Below, in pieces: positions 44,155 to 53,659 of a stretch of DNA of 64,000 nucleotides (its first letter is position 1; each line of letters opens with the position of its first letter). This DNA comes from Lacticaseibacillus mingshuiensis (GTDB taxonomy: Bacteria > Bacillota > Bacilli > Lactobacillales > Lactobacillaceae): NCBI RefSeq assembly GCF_016861785.1, contig NZ_BOLS01000003.1, positions 1 through 64,000 of the forward strand, given 5' to 3'. The notes below the pieces were generated by a model. That model saw only the letters and a list, made by a program, of their open reading frames with translations, ran no database searches and had not been told where the DNA came from. Position numbers and translations under genes: made by a program.

Positions 44155-45320
44155 ACGAAAAATAATGTGATGGCGTCACACTGATCTGGTGGTGTGCAGC
44201 TGGGTTCTCGGTTGCTGTGATCTCCGAGATCGGAAATGTCGAGAATCGTGCCCTTCAAATGTAAATTGGCAATCTCAGAGATTGCACGAGGCCACTAGCA
44301 TCTGATCGTCCGGTCCCCGGGTCCGCGAATTTACCGTTTTTGCTCTGAAAAGACAACATCCGCGGTCCCAGGGTCCGAAAGACAAGTCACTTCCCCAGAT
44401 AGCCGACGGAAAATAATGTGATGGCGTGACACTGATCTGGTGGTGTGCAGCTGGGTTCTCGGTTGCTGTGATCTCTGAGATCGGAAATATCGAGAATCGT
44501 GCCCATTAACAATAAATTGGCAATCTCAGAGATCGCACGAGGCCACTAGCATCTGATCATCCGGTCCCCGGGTCCGCGAATTTACCGTTTTTGATCTGAA
44601 AAGACAACATCCGCGGTCCCAGAGTCCGAAAGACAAGTCACGCCCCAGATAGCCGACGGAAAATAATGTGATGGCGTGACACTGATCTGGTGGTGTGCAG
44701 CTGGGTTCTTGGTTGCTGTGATCTCTGAGATCGGAAATATCGAGAATCGTGCCCATTAACAATAAATTGGCAATCTCAGAGATCGCACGAGGCCACTAGC
44801 ATCTGATCATCCGGTCCCCGGGTCCGCGAATTTACCGTTTTTGATCTGAAAAGACAACATCCGCGGTCCCCGGGTCCGAAAGACAAGTCACTTTCCCAGA
44901 TAGCCGACGGAAAATAATGTGATGGCGTGACACTGATCTGGTGGTGTGTAGCTGGGCCTTGGTTGTCGCGATCTCCGAGATCGGAAATGTCGAGAATCGT
45001 GCCCTTCAAATGTAAATTGGCAATCTCAGAGATTGCACGATGCCACTAGCATCTGATCATCCGGTCCCCGGGTCCGCGAATTTACCGTTTTTGATCTGAA
45101 AAGACAACATCCGCGGTCCCCGGGTCCGAAAGACAAGTCACTTCCCCAGATAGCCGACGGAAAATAATGTGATGGCGTGACACTGATCTGGTGGTGCGCC
45201 CCTGGGGTTCTCGGTTGCTGTGATCTCTGAGATCGGAAATATCGAGTTTCTTGCCCCTTCAAATGTAAATTGCCAATCTCGGAGATTGCACGATGTCGAT
45301 ACCATCAGATTTTCCGTCTT
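44155..45320. repeat. Family A tandem array, right cluster (five units of 250-251 bp)
   Basis: Palindromes TGTGATGGCGTCACA or TGTGATGGCGTGACA lie at 44166, 44417, 44667, 44918 and 45168, spaced 251, 250, 251 and 250 bp. Units are over 90 percent alike by eye. Order in a unit: palindrome, GTGATCTCTGAGATCGGAAA, AATTGGCAATCTCAGAGATC, CCGGTCCCCGGGTCCGCGAA, TTTACCGTTTTTGATCTGAA, CCGCGGTCCCAGGGTCCGAA. Compared with the left cluster each unit has an extra 54 bp with a second GGTCC pair. Short minus ORFs inside are repeat artefacts. Confidence 0.9.
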
Positions 45321-45489
45321 CGGGCCCGCGTGCCTGAAGGATTCCATTTCCGCATACCTGGAGTATGAGGAGCCAGCGCGATGATGCGGTGTTTGTGTTC
45401 TTAGCGAACGCGGAGATCGTGATCACTTTTCGAAAAATGCAAAGTTTCGGTCTCAGGAATCGCGACCGACCGACGCTCCGGCTGATGGC

Positions 45490-45990
45490 TGGTGGAATGG
45501 TGTCACGCCATCACATTAGTTTCATTGGCTCGCCCGCGGACTGTGGTTGTTACCAGAAATGATCAGTCTATACGTTGCGCTAAACTGCCAGAATCGGCAA
45601 TCAAGTCTCGGTCGGCAAAACGTTGAAATAAAGGCGTTCCTATGGTCGAGAATTTTCTACGAGTCCGGATTATTCAAGCAGATTGCGGAAAACGCTGATA
45701 GACCGCAGTTTCTAACGCCCAGTCAAGCGCCTGAGATTCGCGCTAGAAGGTCGATTTCGCGTTGAATTCGATGGAATGGTCGTGAAATTGTCATAGAATG
45801 TGCGTGAGAGGGTTGTGCCCAAACAATTTCCGAAAACTGGTTGTTGCTCTGATCTTTAGGCACAATCCTGGTATCAAGAAGAAGATTGCGTGGTTCTGAC
45901 GCTGATTGGTGTGACGCCATCACATTAGTTTCTACCCCAGCGGGCGGCGGGGGCCCAAAGGCAAAACTAATGTGATGGCATCACACCCAG
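45490..45990 (-). repeat. Right cluster tail with inverted family A elements and shared unique segment
   Basis: Inverted palindromes at 45501 (TGTCACGCCATCACA) and 45910 (TGTGACGCCATCACA), and a direct one at 45971. The stretch 45540-45840 is the diverged reverse complement of 11990-12330, for example CCTGAGATTCGCGCTAGAAG near 45730. No gene is seen. Confidence 0.65.
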
Positions 45991-46011
45991 CCGACCCACA
46001 CGCCCCGCAAA

Positions 46012-46040
46012 ACAAAAAAAGCCGCGGACACCGCGGCCAA
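46012..46040 (-). terminator. Terminator of the Cof-type HAD gene
   Basis: On the minus strand GCCGCGG-TGT-CCGCGGC followed by TTTTTTT. Confidence 0.85.
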
Positions 46041-46050
46041 CACACAAGCA

Positions 46051-46863
46051 TTATTCTTTGAAAAACGCATTCAGATAACTCGCCACGCCGTCATGCGCAA
46101 CGTCGGTGGTGCGGTACGGCGCCTTTTCCAAGACGTTTGGGGCGGCGTTGCCCATTGCGACGCCATATTTAACGTACATCAGCATTTCCAGATCATTGTT
46201 GCCATCACCGAACGCCATGGTGCGGTCCAGGGGATGGCCGAGTTGCGCACACACGCGGCGGATGGTGTCTGCCTTATTCACGCCATGTTTGGTCAACTCG
46301 ATATTGTCGATGAAGGAGCTGGAGGTATCTAGGCCCGCCACATTTTTTAGCCGGGCGCGCCCGGCTTCAAGCAGGGCAGCGTCGTGCGGCTCGATCACGA
46401 TGCCGTTGGTGATCTCCTGCTGGTGGGCGCGCAGGTGCTCGGCGGAGTCGATGCGGATGTAGCGGTCGGGGTCCTCGCCGGCGACGCGCCGCTTGCCGTC
46501 TTCGGTGTAGTCGGCGGGCAGCTGGTCGAGGTAGAGCACGCGGTCCTTGGAGAAGAAAAAGGTCGGCAGGTGGAGGTCATGGGTGATGTTGTAGATGTCG
46601 GTCAGGGTCTGGGCGTCAAAGTGCACGCTGGTCACTTTGCCATCGACTTTGGTGACGGAGCCGTTGGAGGCGATGACGTTCAGGTCGGGGCCCACCATGT
46701 TTGCGATCTGCTGGGCGGAAAAGAGGGCGCGGCCGCTAGCGATGAAAAAGCGGTGGCCGGCTTGGCTCAGGCGGTGGATCGCGTCGAGGTTGGCGGGGGA
46801 TGGTTTCAAACTGGGGCCGATCAATGTGTTGTCGACGTCCATGAAGATCAGATAGGGAGACAT
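46051..46863 (-). CDS. Cof-type HAD-IIB family hydrolase
   Basis: A 270-aa HAD phosphatase with a C2B cap: motif I FMDVDNTLIG (Asp nucleophile near residue 9), motif II ASGRALFS, and motif IV FGDGNNDLEMLMYVKYGVAM with the Cof signature. Such enzymes dephosphorylate sugar phosphates, flavin precursors or pyridoxal phosphate; the substrate is not predictable. AAAAAGGATGTCTCGTC precedes the ATG. Monocistronic. Confidence 0.9.
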   Translation of the reverse strand: MSPYLIFMDVDNTLIGPSLKPSPANLDAIHRLSQAGHRFFIASGRALFSAQQIANMVGPDLNVIASNGSVTKVDGKVTSVHFDAQTLTDIYNITHDLHLPTFFFSKDRVLYLDQLPADYTEDGKRRVAGEDPDRYIRIDSAEHLRAHQQEITNGIVIEPHDAALLEAGRARLKNVAGLDTSSSFIDNIELTKHGVNKADTIRRVCAQLGHPLDRTMAFGDGNNDLEMLMYVKYGVAMGNAAPNVLEKAPYRTTDVAHDGVASYLNAFFKE

Positions 46864-47063
46864 GACGAGACATCCTTTTTATTTATTTTTCCGCATTAAT
46901 CTTAACGTTTCAGGGGGAGGGGTGCAAGCGCTGCCGCGGTCTTGGAAAAATTCTCATATTCTTCACAGCATTCACAGATTAATCCTATTTTGTGCATGAG
47001 TTAGCCAACTCTCTTCGCTATTTTGAAACTAGTCCCCAGACGGACAGAGAAGGGAGCATCATT

Positions 47064-48587
47064 ATGAATTTTGTCAAACGCGCCTGGCTCAACTTGTGGG
47101 CGAGAAAGGGTCGGTCTGCTTTACTTATTCTTGTCACTGCAGCCATTATGCTTTTCGTGCTGGCCGGCCTTTTGTTGCGCTCAGCGGCCAATACCGCGGT
47201 CGCCAACGCGAAAAGTAGCGTCGGCGCCACGCTCACGCTCAGTGCCAACCGGGAAGCCGCATTCAAGAAGATGCGCGAGCAGATGGAGGACCAGAGCCAA
47301 GATAGCGATTCGGACAGCAAGACCACGCCAACGCGGCCAAGCCTCACGATGACGCCGGTCAAGCTCAGTGATGCCGAGAAGATCGCCAAGCTCAGTGGCA
47401 TCGAAAGTTACAATGTGTCGGTGTCGACGTCCGCTAATGCCAGCGGGTTTGACGCGATCGAAACGTCGACCGGCACCAGCATCATGCAGGGCGGTGGCGG
47501 TTTTGGCGGCAAAGGCGGCTTTGAGGACAATTCCGGCGACATCACGATCAGTGGCGTTTCCAGTACGGCCGGCGCCACCGCTTTTTCCGATGGGACGAAC
47601 ACGATCACAAAGGGTCGCGGCCTGACGTCGGATGATATTGGCACGATAAATGTTGTGGTGGAGACCGAGCTGGCCAAGCAAAATGATCTGGCGGTCGGCG
47701 ATACCATCAAGTTGAAGTCGCTGAAGACGGATGATGCGGCGGCCAAGAGCTACACAGTCACGATCGTTGGCATTTACAAGGCCAAGTCCAGCAGCACCGC
47801 CCAAATGGGACCTGGCGCGAGCGACCCAGCCAACACAATTTTCACCAGCTACTCGTTTGCCAACACCTTGAAGGGGAGCGATGCGAAAAACACAGCAGAC
47901 TCCGTGATTTTCACCGTGTCCACGCCAAGCAAGGTCGATAGCGTGCAAAAAGCGGCGAAGAAGCTGATCAACACCAGCAAATTCTCCATCGACAGCAATG
48001 ATGCCAGCTACCAAATGGTGAAGGCCTCGATGTCGTCGGTCACGAGCTTTGCGGATAAGATCGTTTGGCTGGTCGCGATCGCCGGCACGATCATTCTCGC
48101 GTTGATCGTCATCTTGATGATCCGCGAGCGGCGCTTTGAGATCGGCGTTCTGCTGGCGCTGGGCGAACGGCGGGGCAAGATCATCGCCCAATTCTTCTGC
48201 GAACTGCTGGTCGTGTTGCTCGTTGCGATCGGGCTGTCGAGTGCCGGCGGTCAGTTCGTCGGGGATAAACTCGGCGAGCAAGTCGTCGCTTCGGCGCAAA
48301 CGTCGACCACCAGTAACTCGCAAGGCGGCTTCACCCGCGGCGGCGGGCAAGCGCCAAGTGGCGAGCAGGGGCAAGGCGCCCCGAGCGGCCAGATGCCTGG
48401 CAACATGGGCGGGCGCACGTCTAGCCAAGCGGCGATGCAAAAACAGGCGAAACTCTCGACGCGCATCACGCTCAAGGATGTCGGCTTACTCACCGTCTTT
48501 GGCCTCGCCATCATCTTGATCGCGATCACGGCGGGCGCCGCAGGTATCTTGCGTCTGCAGCCGAAAAAAGTGCTGATCGGTAGCTGA
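47064..48587 (+). CDS. MacB-like ABC transporter permease (FtsX domain)
   Basis: A 507-aa permease. One helix at the N-terminus (ALLILVTAAIMLFVLAGLLL), a large extracytoplasmic domain (about 40-330) with a Gly-rich patch (MQGGGGFGGKGGFEDN), and three helices with an FtsX region (VAIAGTIILALIVILMIRER, ALGERRGKIIAQFFCELLVV). A second Gly/Gln-rich loop between the last helices (TRGGGQAPSGEQGQGAPSGQ) is unusual. AGAAGGGAGCATCATT precedes the ATG at 47064. Pairs with the ATPase 13 bp downstream; the role may be export or resistance to cell-wall-active peptides. Confidence 0.85.
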   Translation: MNFVKRAWLNLWARKGRSALLILVTAAIMLFVLAGLLLRSAANTAVANAKSSVGATLTLSANREAAFKKMREQMEDQSQDSDSDSKTTPTRPSLTMTPVKLSDAEKIAKLSGIESYNVSVSTSANASGFDAIETSTGTSIMQGGGGFGGKGGFEDNSGDITISGVSSTAGATAFSDGTNTITKGRGLTSDDIGTINVVVETELAKQNDLAVGDTIKLKSLKTDDAAAKSYTVTIVGIYKAKSSSTAQMGPGASDPANTIFTSYSFANTLKGSDAKNTADSVIFTVSTPSKVDSVQKAAKKLINTSKFSIDSNDASYQMVKASMSSVTSFADKIVWLVAIAGTIILALIVILMIRERRFEIGVLLALGERRGKIIAQFFCELLVVLLVAIGLSSAGGQFVGDKLGEQVVASAQTSTTSNSQGGFTRGGGQAPSGEQGQGAPSGQMPGNMGGRTSSQAAMQKQAKLSTRITLKDVGLLTVFGLAIILIAITAGAAGILRLQPKKVLIGS

Positions 48588-48600
48588 AAGGAGCCCCCTC

Positions 48601-49287
48601 ATGTTAGAGACAAAAGATCTATCCTATTGGTACACAAACAAAGACGATTATCTGTTCAAGGATCTCGACTTGACGTTTGACGCTGGCATCAGCTATGCGA
48701 TCGTCGGCGAAAGCGGGACGGGGAAGACCACGCTGATCTCGCTGCTCGCCGGCCTCGACAAACCCCGCGCAGGCAAGATCTTGTTCCGCGGCGAGGATAT
48801 TCAAGCAAGCGGCCTCAGCAACTTCCGCCGCCACCATGTCAGCATTGTTTTCCAGGCGTACAATTTGTTCACCTACATGTCCGCACTGGAAAATCTGATG
48901 ACGGCGCTGTCGATCACACATTCCAGCCACAACGGTGATCGCCAATACGCGATGCAGATGCTCAGCAAGCTCGGTTTGACCGAGGAGCAGATGAAGCAAA
49001 ACGTTCAGCGTTTATCTGGCGGCCAGCAGCGACGTGTCGCGATTGCACGCGCTATGGTCTGCGATGCCCCGCTGGTTGTTGCGGATGAGCCGACCGGGAA
49101 CCTCGATGAGGCCAATTCCGATGAGGTGATGGCACTGTTCAATCAGCTGGCCCATGATCAGGGCAAATGCGTGATCATCGTCACCCATGATGCGGCCGGC
49201 GCGGCCAAATGTGATGCGGTCTTGCGCTTGAAGCACCGCGAGCTGACTTGGCAAAAACAGCCACCGGTTCCCGCAATGGTGGATTAA
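48601..49287 (+). CDS. ABC transporter ATP-binding protein (MacB/LolD type)
   Basis: A 228-aa ATPase with Walker A GESGTGKTT, Q-loop VFQAYNLFTYMSALEN, signature RLSGGQQRRVAIARA, Walker B PLVVADEPTGNLDE and H-loop THD. Sequence type is that of MacB/LolD/SalX partners of FtsX-like permeases, matching the gene upstream. GAAAGGAGCCCCCTC precedes the ATG. A terminator follows, so the pair is a two-gene unit. No two-component system is adjacent. Confidence 0.93.
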   Translation: MLETKDLSYWYTNKDDYLFKDLDLTFDAGISYAIVGESGTGKTTLISLLAGLDKPRAGKILFRGEDIQASGLSNFRRHHVSIVFQAYNLFTYMSALENLMTALSITHSSHNGDRQYAMQMLSKLGLTEEQMKQNVQRLSGGQQRRVAIARAMVCDAPLVVADEPTGNLDEANSDEVMALFNQLAHDQGKCVIIVTHDAAGAAKCDAVLRLKHRELTWQKQPPVPAMVD

Positions 49288-49307
49288 TCAGGATCTTCGA
49301 AGGATTC

Positions 49308-49354
49308 GAAAAACCCCGTCACGACTGCAAAAGGTCGTGGCGGGGTTTTCTTAT
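49308..49354 (+). terminator. Terminator of the ABC pair
   Basis: AAAAACCCCGTCACGACTGC...GGTCGTGGCGGGGTTTTCTT: CCCCG.CACGAC pairs with GTCGTGGCGGGG. Confidence 0.88.
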
Positions 49355-49369
49355 GTTGCGCAGTCGTGC

Positions 49370-49870
49370 TTATTTTGCGTTGACGACTTGCCAATCGCTA
49401 GGTAAAACGAAAGTCACATCGGTAGAGGCAATCGAATTTTCCTGGCCGGACCAGCAAAACAGGAACGCGGACCAGGTGCCACTGTAGCGCCAGCGAGTGA
49501 CTGAGCGGCGCACCTGCGCCTTTTGCCCATCGACAACGGCGGTGGTGGCGTGCAGGCCCGGTTTTGCGACCAGGACCTTGGTGCTCAGCGGATTGGTGCG
49601 ATACAGATACGCATTTTCCTTGCCGGCTGTGCCGAGTGGTTGGGCCAGCAGCACTTTCTCCTGCTTGGCGCCAACCAGTGGGGCGGTGGTCAAGGTTGTT
49701 TTCTGGACCATGCCGAAATGATTGACGTCATTGGCGGCGATGCCCGCGGCGGACAAGATGATTAAGGCGCCGAACACGACCATCATGATGCGACGCAAGA
49801 CCCCGCGCTGGGAAAGTACGGCGAAAAGGAAGAAGCACAGCGCCGAAACGGAAAGAATGGCTAAGATCAT
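49370..49870 (-). CDS. DUF4811 domain protein
   Basis: A 166-aa protein with two helices at the N-terminus (LAILSVSALCFFLFAVLSQ, IMMVVFGALIILSAAGIAA) and a beta-rich outer domain (VLLAQPLGTAGKENAYLYRT). DUF4811 proteins in lactobacilli regularly sit beside DHA2-type MFS exporters, as here: its ATG overlaps the exporter stop by 4 nt (ATGA). Function unknown, but translational coupling suggests a partner of the exporter. Confidence 0.8.
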   Translation of the reverse strand: MILAILSVSALCFFLFAVLSQRGVLRRIMMVVFGALIILSAAGIAANDVNHFGMVQKTTLTTAPLVGAKQEKVLLAQPLGTAGKENAYLYRTNPLSTKVLVAKPGLHATTAVVDGQKAQVRRSVTRWRYSGTWSAFLFCWSGQENSIASTDVTFVLPSDWQVVNAK

Positions 49871-51327
49871 CGCGCGGCACCTCCTTTATCGGCTGACTCT
49901 TTTTTCAAAAAGAAACTGAGGGCAAAACCGAGCGTCGCCAAGATGACGGAAACGATGAAGGCCGCGCGGTAGCCGGCAACGGTCGCGTTTTGCGCGCCCA
50001 GCGCGTATCGCATCGGCTCGGCAAGCTTCAGCGCGGCGGTCGGCATCTGGCCCTTGGTGACCGTCGACAGGACGGAGACCAGGATGGCGGTGCCAATCGA
50101 CGCGGCCACCTGGCGAACGGTGTTGTTGACGGCTGTGCCGTGGTTGATCAGGTTCGCGGGCAACGCGTTCATCCCGGCAGTCGTGACCGGCATCGTGACC
50201 ATGGTGATGCCAAACATCCGGACCGTGTACAAAACAGTGACGAAAATGATCGGCGTCTCGGCAGTCAGTGTCATCAGTGGCACCGTCCCGACCAGCAGGA
50301 GGAACAACCCGGTGTTGGCCAGCCGGCGCGCGCCAATGCGGTCAAAAATATTGCCGGTGATCGGACTCATGATGCCCATCATGATGGCCCCGGGCAACAG
50401 GATCAGGCCGGAGTTGAACGCGCTTTGGCCGCGAATCGTTTGAATGTACATCGGCAGGACCATTTCGACGCCGACCATGGACATGAAGGCCACCGCGGTC
50501 AAAATGACGGAAAGGGTGAACAGCGGACTCTTGAAGACGTGCAGCTCCAGCAGTGGCGTTTCCATGTGTAGCTGGCGCCAAACGAAGAGGCCGACGAACA
50601 GCACGCCAATGAGCAGGGCCGCGATGACGATCGGGCTACCCCAACCTTCGTCGCCGACCGTTGAAAAGCCGTACAGCAGGGAGCCAAACCCGAGAGTCGA
50701 TTCGATGACTGATAGTACATCGATCTTCGGATTCGTCGTGGGCAGCACTTTGCGCATGCTATAGCTGGCCAAGATCAAGACCAGCGCGGCGATCGGCAGA
50801 ATGACTGAAAATAGCGAGCGCCAGGAATGATTGAGCAGGACCCAACCAGACAAGGTAGGGCCGATCGCAGGCGCCAGGCCGATAACGATGCCGGCCAGTC
50901 CCATCGCCGAGCCGCGTTTGTTCGGCGGGAAAATGGAATACATGACGGTTTGAAACGTGGGGGCGGACATGCCGACGCCCATCGCTTGAATCAAACGCCC
51001 GGCAAGCAGCGCTTGAAAACTCGGCGCGAACCGCGACAACAATGTGCCCAAAAAGAAAATGGACATGGCGGTCATGTAGAGATACTTAACATTGAATTTG
51101 CTCAGGAGCCAGGCGGACACCGGAATCATGATGCCCATCACCAGCATGAAGCCGGTGGTCAGCCACTGCACCGCAGAGGCGTTGATGTGAAAATCCTTCA
51201 TCAGCGTCGGAAACGCGGTGGTCAAGATCGTTTGCGTCAGGAAGGTCGTGAACGTGCCGATCAAAAGCGTGGCGACCATCAGCCCACGATGATACGGCTT
51301 ACCGTTAACATCAACGGGAGAATTCAC
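49867..51327 (-). CDS. MDR family MFS transporter (DHA2, EmrB/QacA type)
   Basis: A 486-aa, 14-helix drug:H+ antiporter. Visible: TFLTQTILTTAFPTLMKDFH (helix 1 motif), motif A region SAWLLSKFNVKYLYMTAMSI, motif C APAIGPTLSGWVLLNHSWRS and LLPGAIMMGIMSPITGNIFD. GTG at 51327 is the start, with AAAGGATC upstream. It probably exports cationic or amphiphilic drugs. First gene of a coupled pair with the DUF4811 protein. Confidence 0.92.
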   Translation of the reverse strand: MNSPVDVNGKPYHRGLMVATLLIGTFTTFLTQTILTTAFPTLMKDFHINASAVQWLTTGFMLVMGIMIPVSAWLLSKFNVKYLYMTAMSIFFLGTLLSRFAPSFQALLAGRLIQAMGVGMSAPTFQTVMYSIFPPNKRGSAMGLAGIVIGLAPAIGPTLSGWVLLNHSWRSLFSVILPIAALVLILASYSMRKVLPTTNPKIDVLSVIESTLGFGSLLYGFSTVGDEGWGSPIVIAALLIGVLFVGLFVWRQLHMETPLLELHVFKSPLFTLSVILTAVAFMSMVGVEMVLPMYIQTIRGQSAFNSGLILLPGAIMMGIMSPITGNIFDRIGARRLANTGLFLLLVGTVPLMTLTAETPIIFVTVLYTVRMFGITMVTMPVTTAGMNALPANLINHGTAVNNTVRQVAASIGTAILVSVLSTVTKGQMPTAALKLAEPMRYALGAQNATVAGYRAAFIVSVILATLGFALSFFLKKESADKGGAAR

Positions 51328-51353
51328 GTGAATCAGATCCTTTCTATTGTGAA

Positions 51354-51910
51354 GGGTGCGGAGACCCGCGGGATGGTGGAACAGCTAGGTCAGCTCCTGT
51401 GCTTGATGGCGCACTTGGCCATCGAGTGCAGGAGATGCCTAGATGTTTCCGCCATGCGGGTCGAAGCCCAACTGTGAGGGTGCGGAGCGGGGCGCATAGG
51501 TCTGAGCAGCTAGGCTAGCCTGGCGCTTGGGGCGCTCTTAGCCCCGAGTGACTGGCGTACCTAGATGTCTCAGACCTGCCCCGCGGAGCCCAACTGTGAG
51601 GGTGCGGAGCGGGCCGTTCAGGGCTGGGCAGTTAGCTTGGCCCTGGCGCTTGATGGTGCACTATGCCATCGAATGCCGGGGACAGCTAAATGTCCCAGCC
51701 CTGGCCCGCGATGCCCAACTATGTGAGGGTGCGGAAGCTCGCGGGATGGCCGGTCGGCTAGTTTGGCTTGGGTGCTTGATGGCGTATTTGGCCATCGAGT
51801 GCCCGAGCCAACAAGACGACCCGGCCATGCGAACTGCAGCCCAACTATGTGAGGGTGCGGAAGCTCGCGGGATACTGGACCAATTAGACGAGCCTCAACT
51901 TCGAGCCCAA
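51354..51910 (+). repeat. Family B hairpin repeats: tandem array of four full copies and one truncated
   Basis: Copies 51354-51473, 51478-51595, 51600-51720, 51727-51846 and a truncated one 51853-51910, spaced 122-127 bp, all in the same orientation. Inner stems: GATGGC/GCCATC, GGGGC/GCCCC, GATGG/CCATC, GATGGC/GCCATC. Outer stems are different in each copy (for example AGGTCTGAG/CTCAGACCT in copy two, AGGGCTGG/CCAGCCCT in copy three), yet each is paired. The rest of the gap to 52134 is AT-rich and shows nothing but the next terminator. Confidence 0.9.
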
Positions 51911-52075
51911 CACCCCGCGAAGCGCACCCGAGTTCTATTTTCATTTCCGCACTCATTTTTAATGAAAATTGCAATTAATAATGATAGCACTTTTTTGCAA
52001 ATCTGTATATTAAAACGACTCGGCGAAAAACGCGGTAGCCCGTGTCCCCATTGCGCCGAGCCGCACAGTAAAAAA

Positions 52076-52118
52076 ATAAGTCAGCACGCATCTCGGCGTC
52101 CTGACTCAATTTTTACAA
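52076..52118 (-). terminator. Terminator of the CorC/HlyC gene
   Basis: On the minus strand TGAGTCAGGACGCC...GTGCTGACTTATTTTTTT: AGTCAG/CTGACT stem plus T tract. Confidence 0.75.
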
Positions 52119-52134
52119 TCTGATTTTCAGCTTG

Positions 52135-53508
52135 TTATTCGTCATCGTCCGTGGCGTCTTCGTCGTCATCGGGGATGATCTCCGGGCCGACCGTGACGTT
52201 GAACCAGTTCGCGAAACCGCGCGAGAAATCGGCGACGGTGAATGTGTAGCGGTCGACTTGAACGCTGTCGTGCAATTTGAGCTCCGGATGATCTTCCATC
52301 AAAAATCCAGCGACGGTGATGATCTCTGAATCCTGGAACTCGCGGAGCTTGGTGTGGAAGAACCGCTCGAAATCATACAGCGTGGTTTTGCCGCTGACCT
52401 TGTAGACATCGGGGTCGTCGGTTTTGATGATGTATTCATCGGAGACGTCATCGATCTCGTCTTTGACGGTCCCGAATAACTCTTCATAAATATCTTTGTC
52501 GGTGACAATACCCGAGGTGCCGCCATATTCATCAACGACGACCACGATCGGCGCCTGTTTTTGAATCATCTGCGTCAGGATTGTTGAGATCGGGGTGACT
52601 TCCGGCACGGTGATGATCGCACGCAGGAGCTTGGAGACATGCACGCTATCATCGACCTGGGCCTGTTTGACGAGGTCGTAGATGTAAACATAGCCAAGCA
52701 CCTTGTCTTTATCGCCATTTGCGACGACCGGGAAGCGGCTGTAGCCTTCCTGCAGATATTTGCGCAGGACCTCTTTGACCGTCGCGGTAATATCGATGAC
52801 GACCAAGCTGGTGCGGTCGACCATGATGTCATGCGCCTCTTTGTCATTGAGGTCAAAGGCGCGCTGCATGTACACCACATCGTTTTGATCCATTTCACCG
52901 GTGGTCACGGCCGCCTTGGAGAGATTGAGAATCTCCGCCTGGCTAAAGGCCTCGTTGCCTTCATCGGCGGGTTTCATCCCAAGCAGGCGCACCAACCCGT
53001 TCGCGGACACGTTGAGCAGCCAAACGAAGGGGTAGAAGACCAGGTGAAAATAGTGTAGCGGGGTGACGACCAGCATCAGGACCTTGATCGGAATGTCGAT
53101 CGCGATGTTTTTCGGGACGATCTCCGTGATGACGACTTCCAGATAGGTCAACACGATGACCCCAAGCACGGCCCCCACCGCATGGAGCCCACCATTTGGC
53201 AACTGAAGATGCACCAGCTGCATCAGATCGATCAAGATAAATTCCATGAAATCCTCGCCGATCCAGCCGAGGATGATCCCACAGACCGAGGTGCCGACCT
53301 GTGTCGTTGATAAATATTCATTCAGCCGGTGGACCATGCGCAAGGCGCGTTGCAATTTCTTGCGGTTGCCTTGGCCCTGGTCCAGCATTTCCTCAAGTGC
53401 ACTTGGCCGGCTTTGCACCAACGCAAACTCCGCCGCAACAAAAAAAGTGGCGAAGACGAACGTGATGACTAGTATTCCTAGATTAGAGGCAACTTGGCCA
53501 CTATCCAT
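52135..53508 (-). CDS. HlyC/CorC family transporter (CNNM/DUF21-CBS)
   Basis: A 457-aa protein: N-terminal DUF21 membrane domain (about 1-200, with FFVAAEFALVQSRPSALEEM), two CBS domains (about 215-335, with MVDRTSLVVIDITATVKEVL and VVDEYGGTSGIVTDKDIYEE) and a C-terminal CorC_HlyC transporter-associated domain (about 350-440), ending in an acidic tail DDDEDATDDDE. Bacterial homologues act in Mg2+ homeostasis. TGAGGA lies 8 nt before the ATG. Monocistronic. Confidence 0.92.
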   Translation of the reverse strand: MDSGQVASNLGILVITFVFATFFVAAEFALVQSRPSALEEMLDQGQGNRKKLQRALRMVHRLNEYLSTTQVGTSVCGIILGWIGEDFMEFILIDLMQLVHLQLPNGGLHAVGAVLGVIVLTYLEVVITEIVPKNIAIDIPIKVLMLVVTPLHYFHLVFYPFVWLLNVSANGLVRLLGMKPADEGNEAFSQAEILNLSKAAVTTGEMDQNDVVYMQRAFDLNDKEAHDIMVDRTSLVVIDITATVKEVLRKYLQEGYSRFPVVANGDKDKVLGYVYIYDLVKQAQVDDSVHVSKLLRAIITVPEVTPISTILTQMIQKQAPIVVVVDEYGGTSGIVTDKDIYEELFGTVKDEIDDVSDEYIIKTDDPDVYKVSGKTTLYDFERFFHTKLREFQDSEIITVAGFLMEDHPELKLHDSVQVDRYTFTVADFSRGFANWFNVTVGPEIIPDDDEDATDDDE

Positions 53509-53659
53509 TCATTCATTCCTCATTTCATGCATATGTGGCTCTATTTTAACATTTTTACTCGCGGTGTACACGGGGACCCGCGCGGCATCGCGTTTTGCCC
53601 AAGCTGGCGGGCGGTGGTGTAGAATAGAGGCAGCATGGACCGAAATGAAGGAGACGCAG

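Noticed and set aside
44155-45320. Possible CRISPR array
   Set aside because: Units are 250 bp and nearly identical throughout, with no short repeat plus unique spacer pattern and no cas genes.
45365-45923. Short ORFs in the tail of the right family A cluster
   Set aside because: No ribosome sites, no shared coding frame with the homologous left segment, and no recognisable domain.
11195-45990. Composite transposon or prophage between the two family A clusters
   Set aside because: The interval holds ordinary core genes (lexA, pepF, luxS, tpx) and no transposase, integrase or phage genes; the inverted segment alone does not show a mobile unit.
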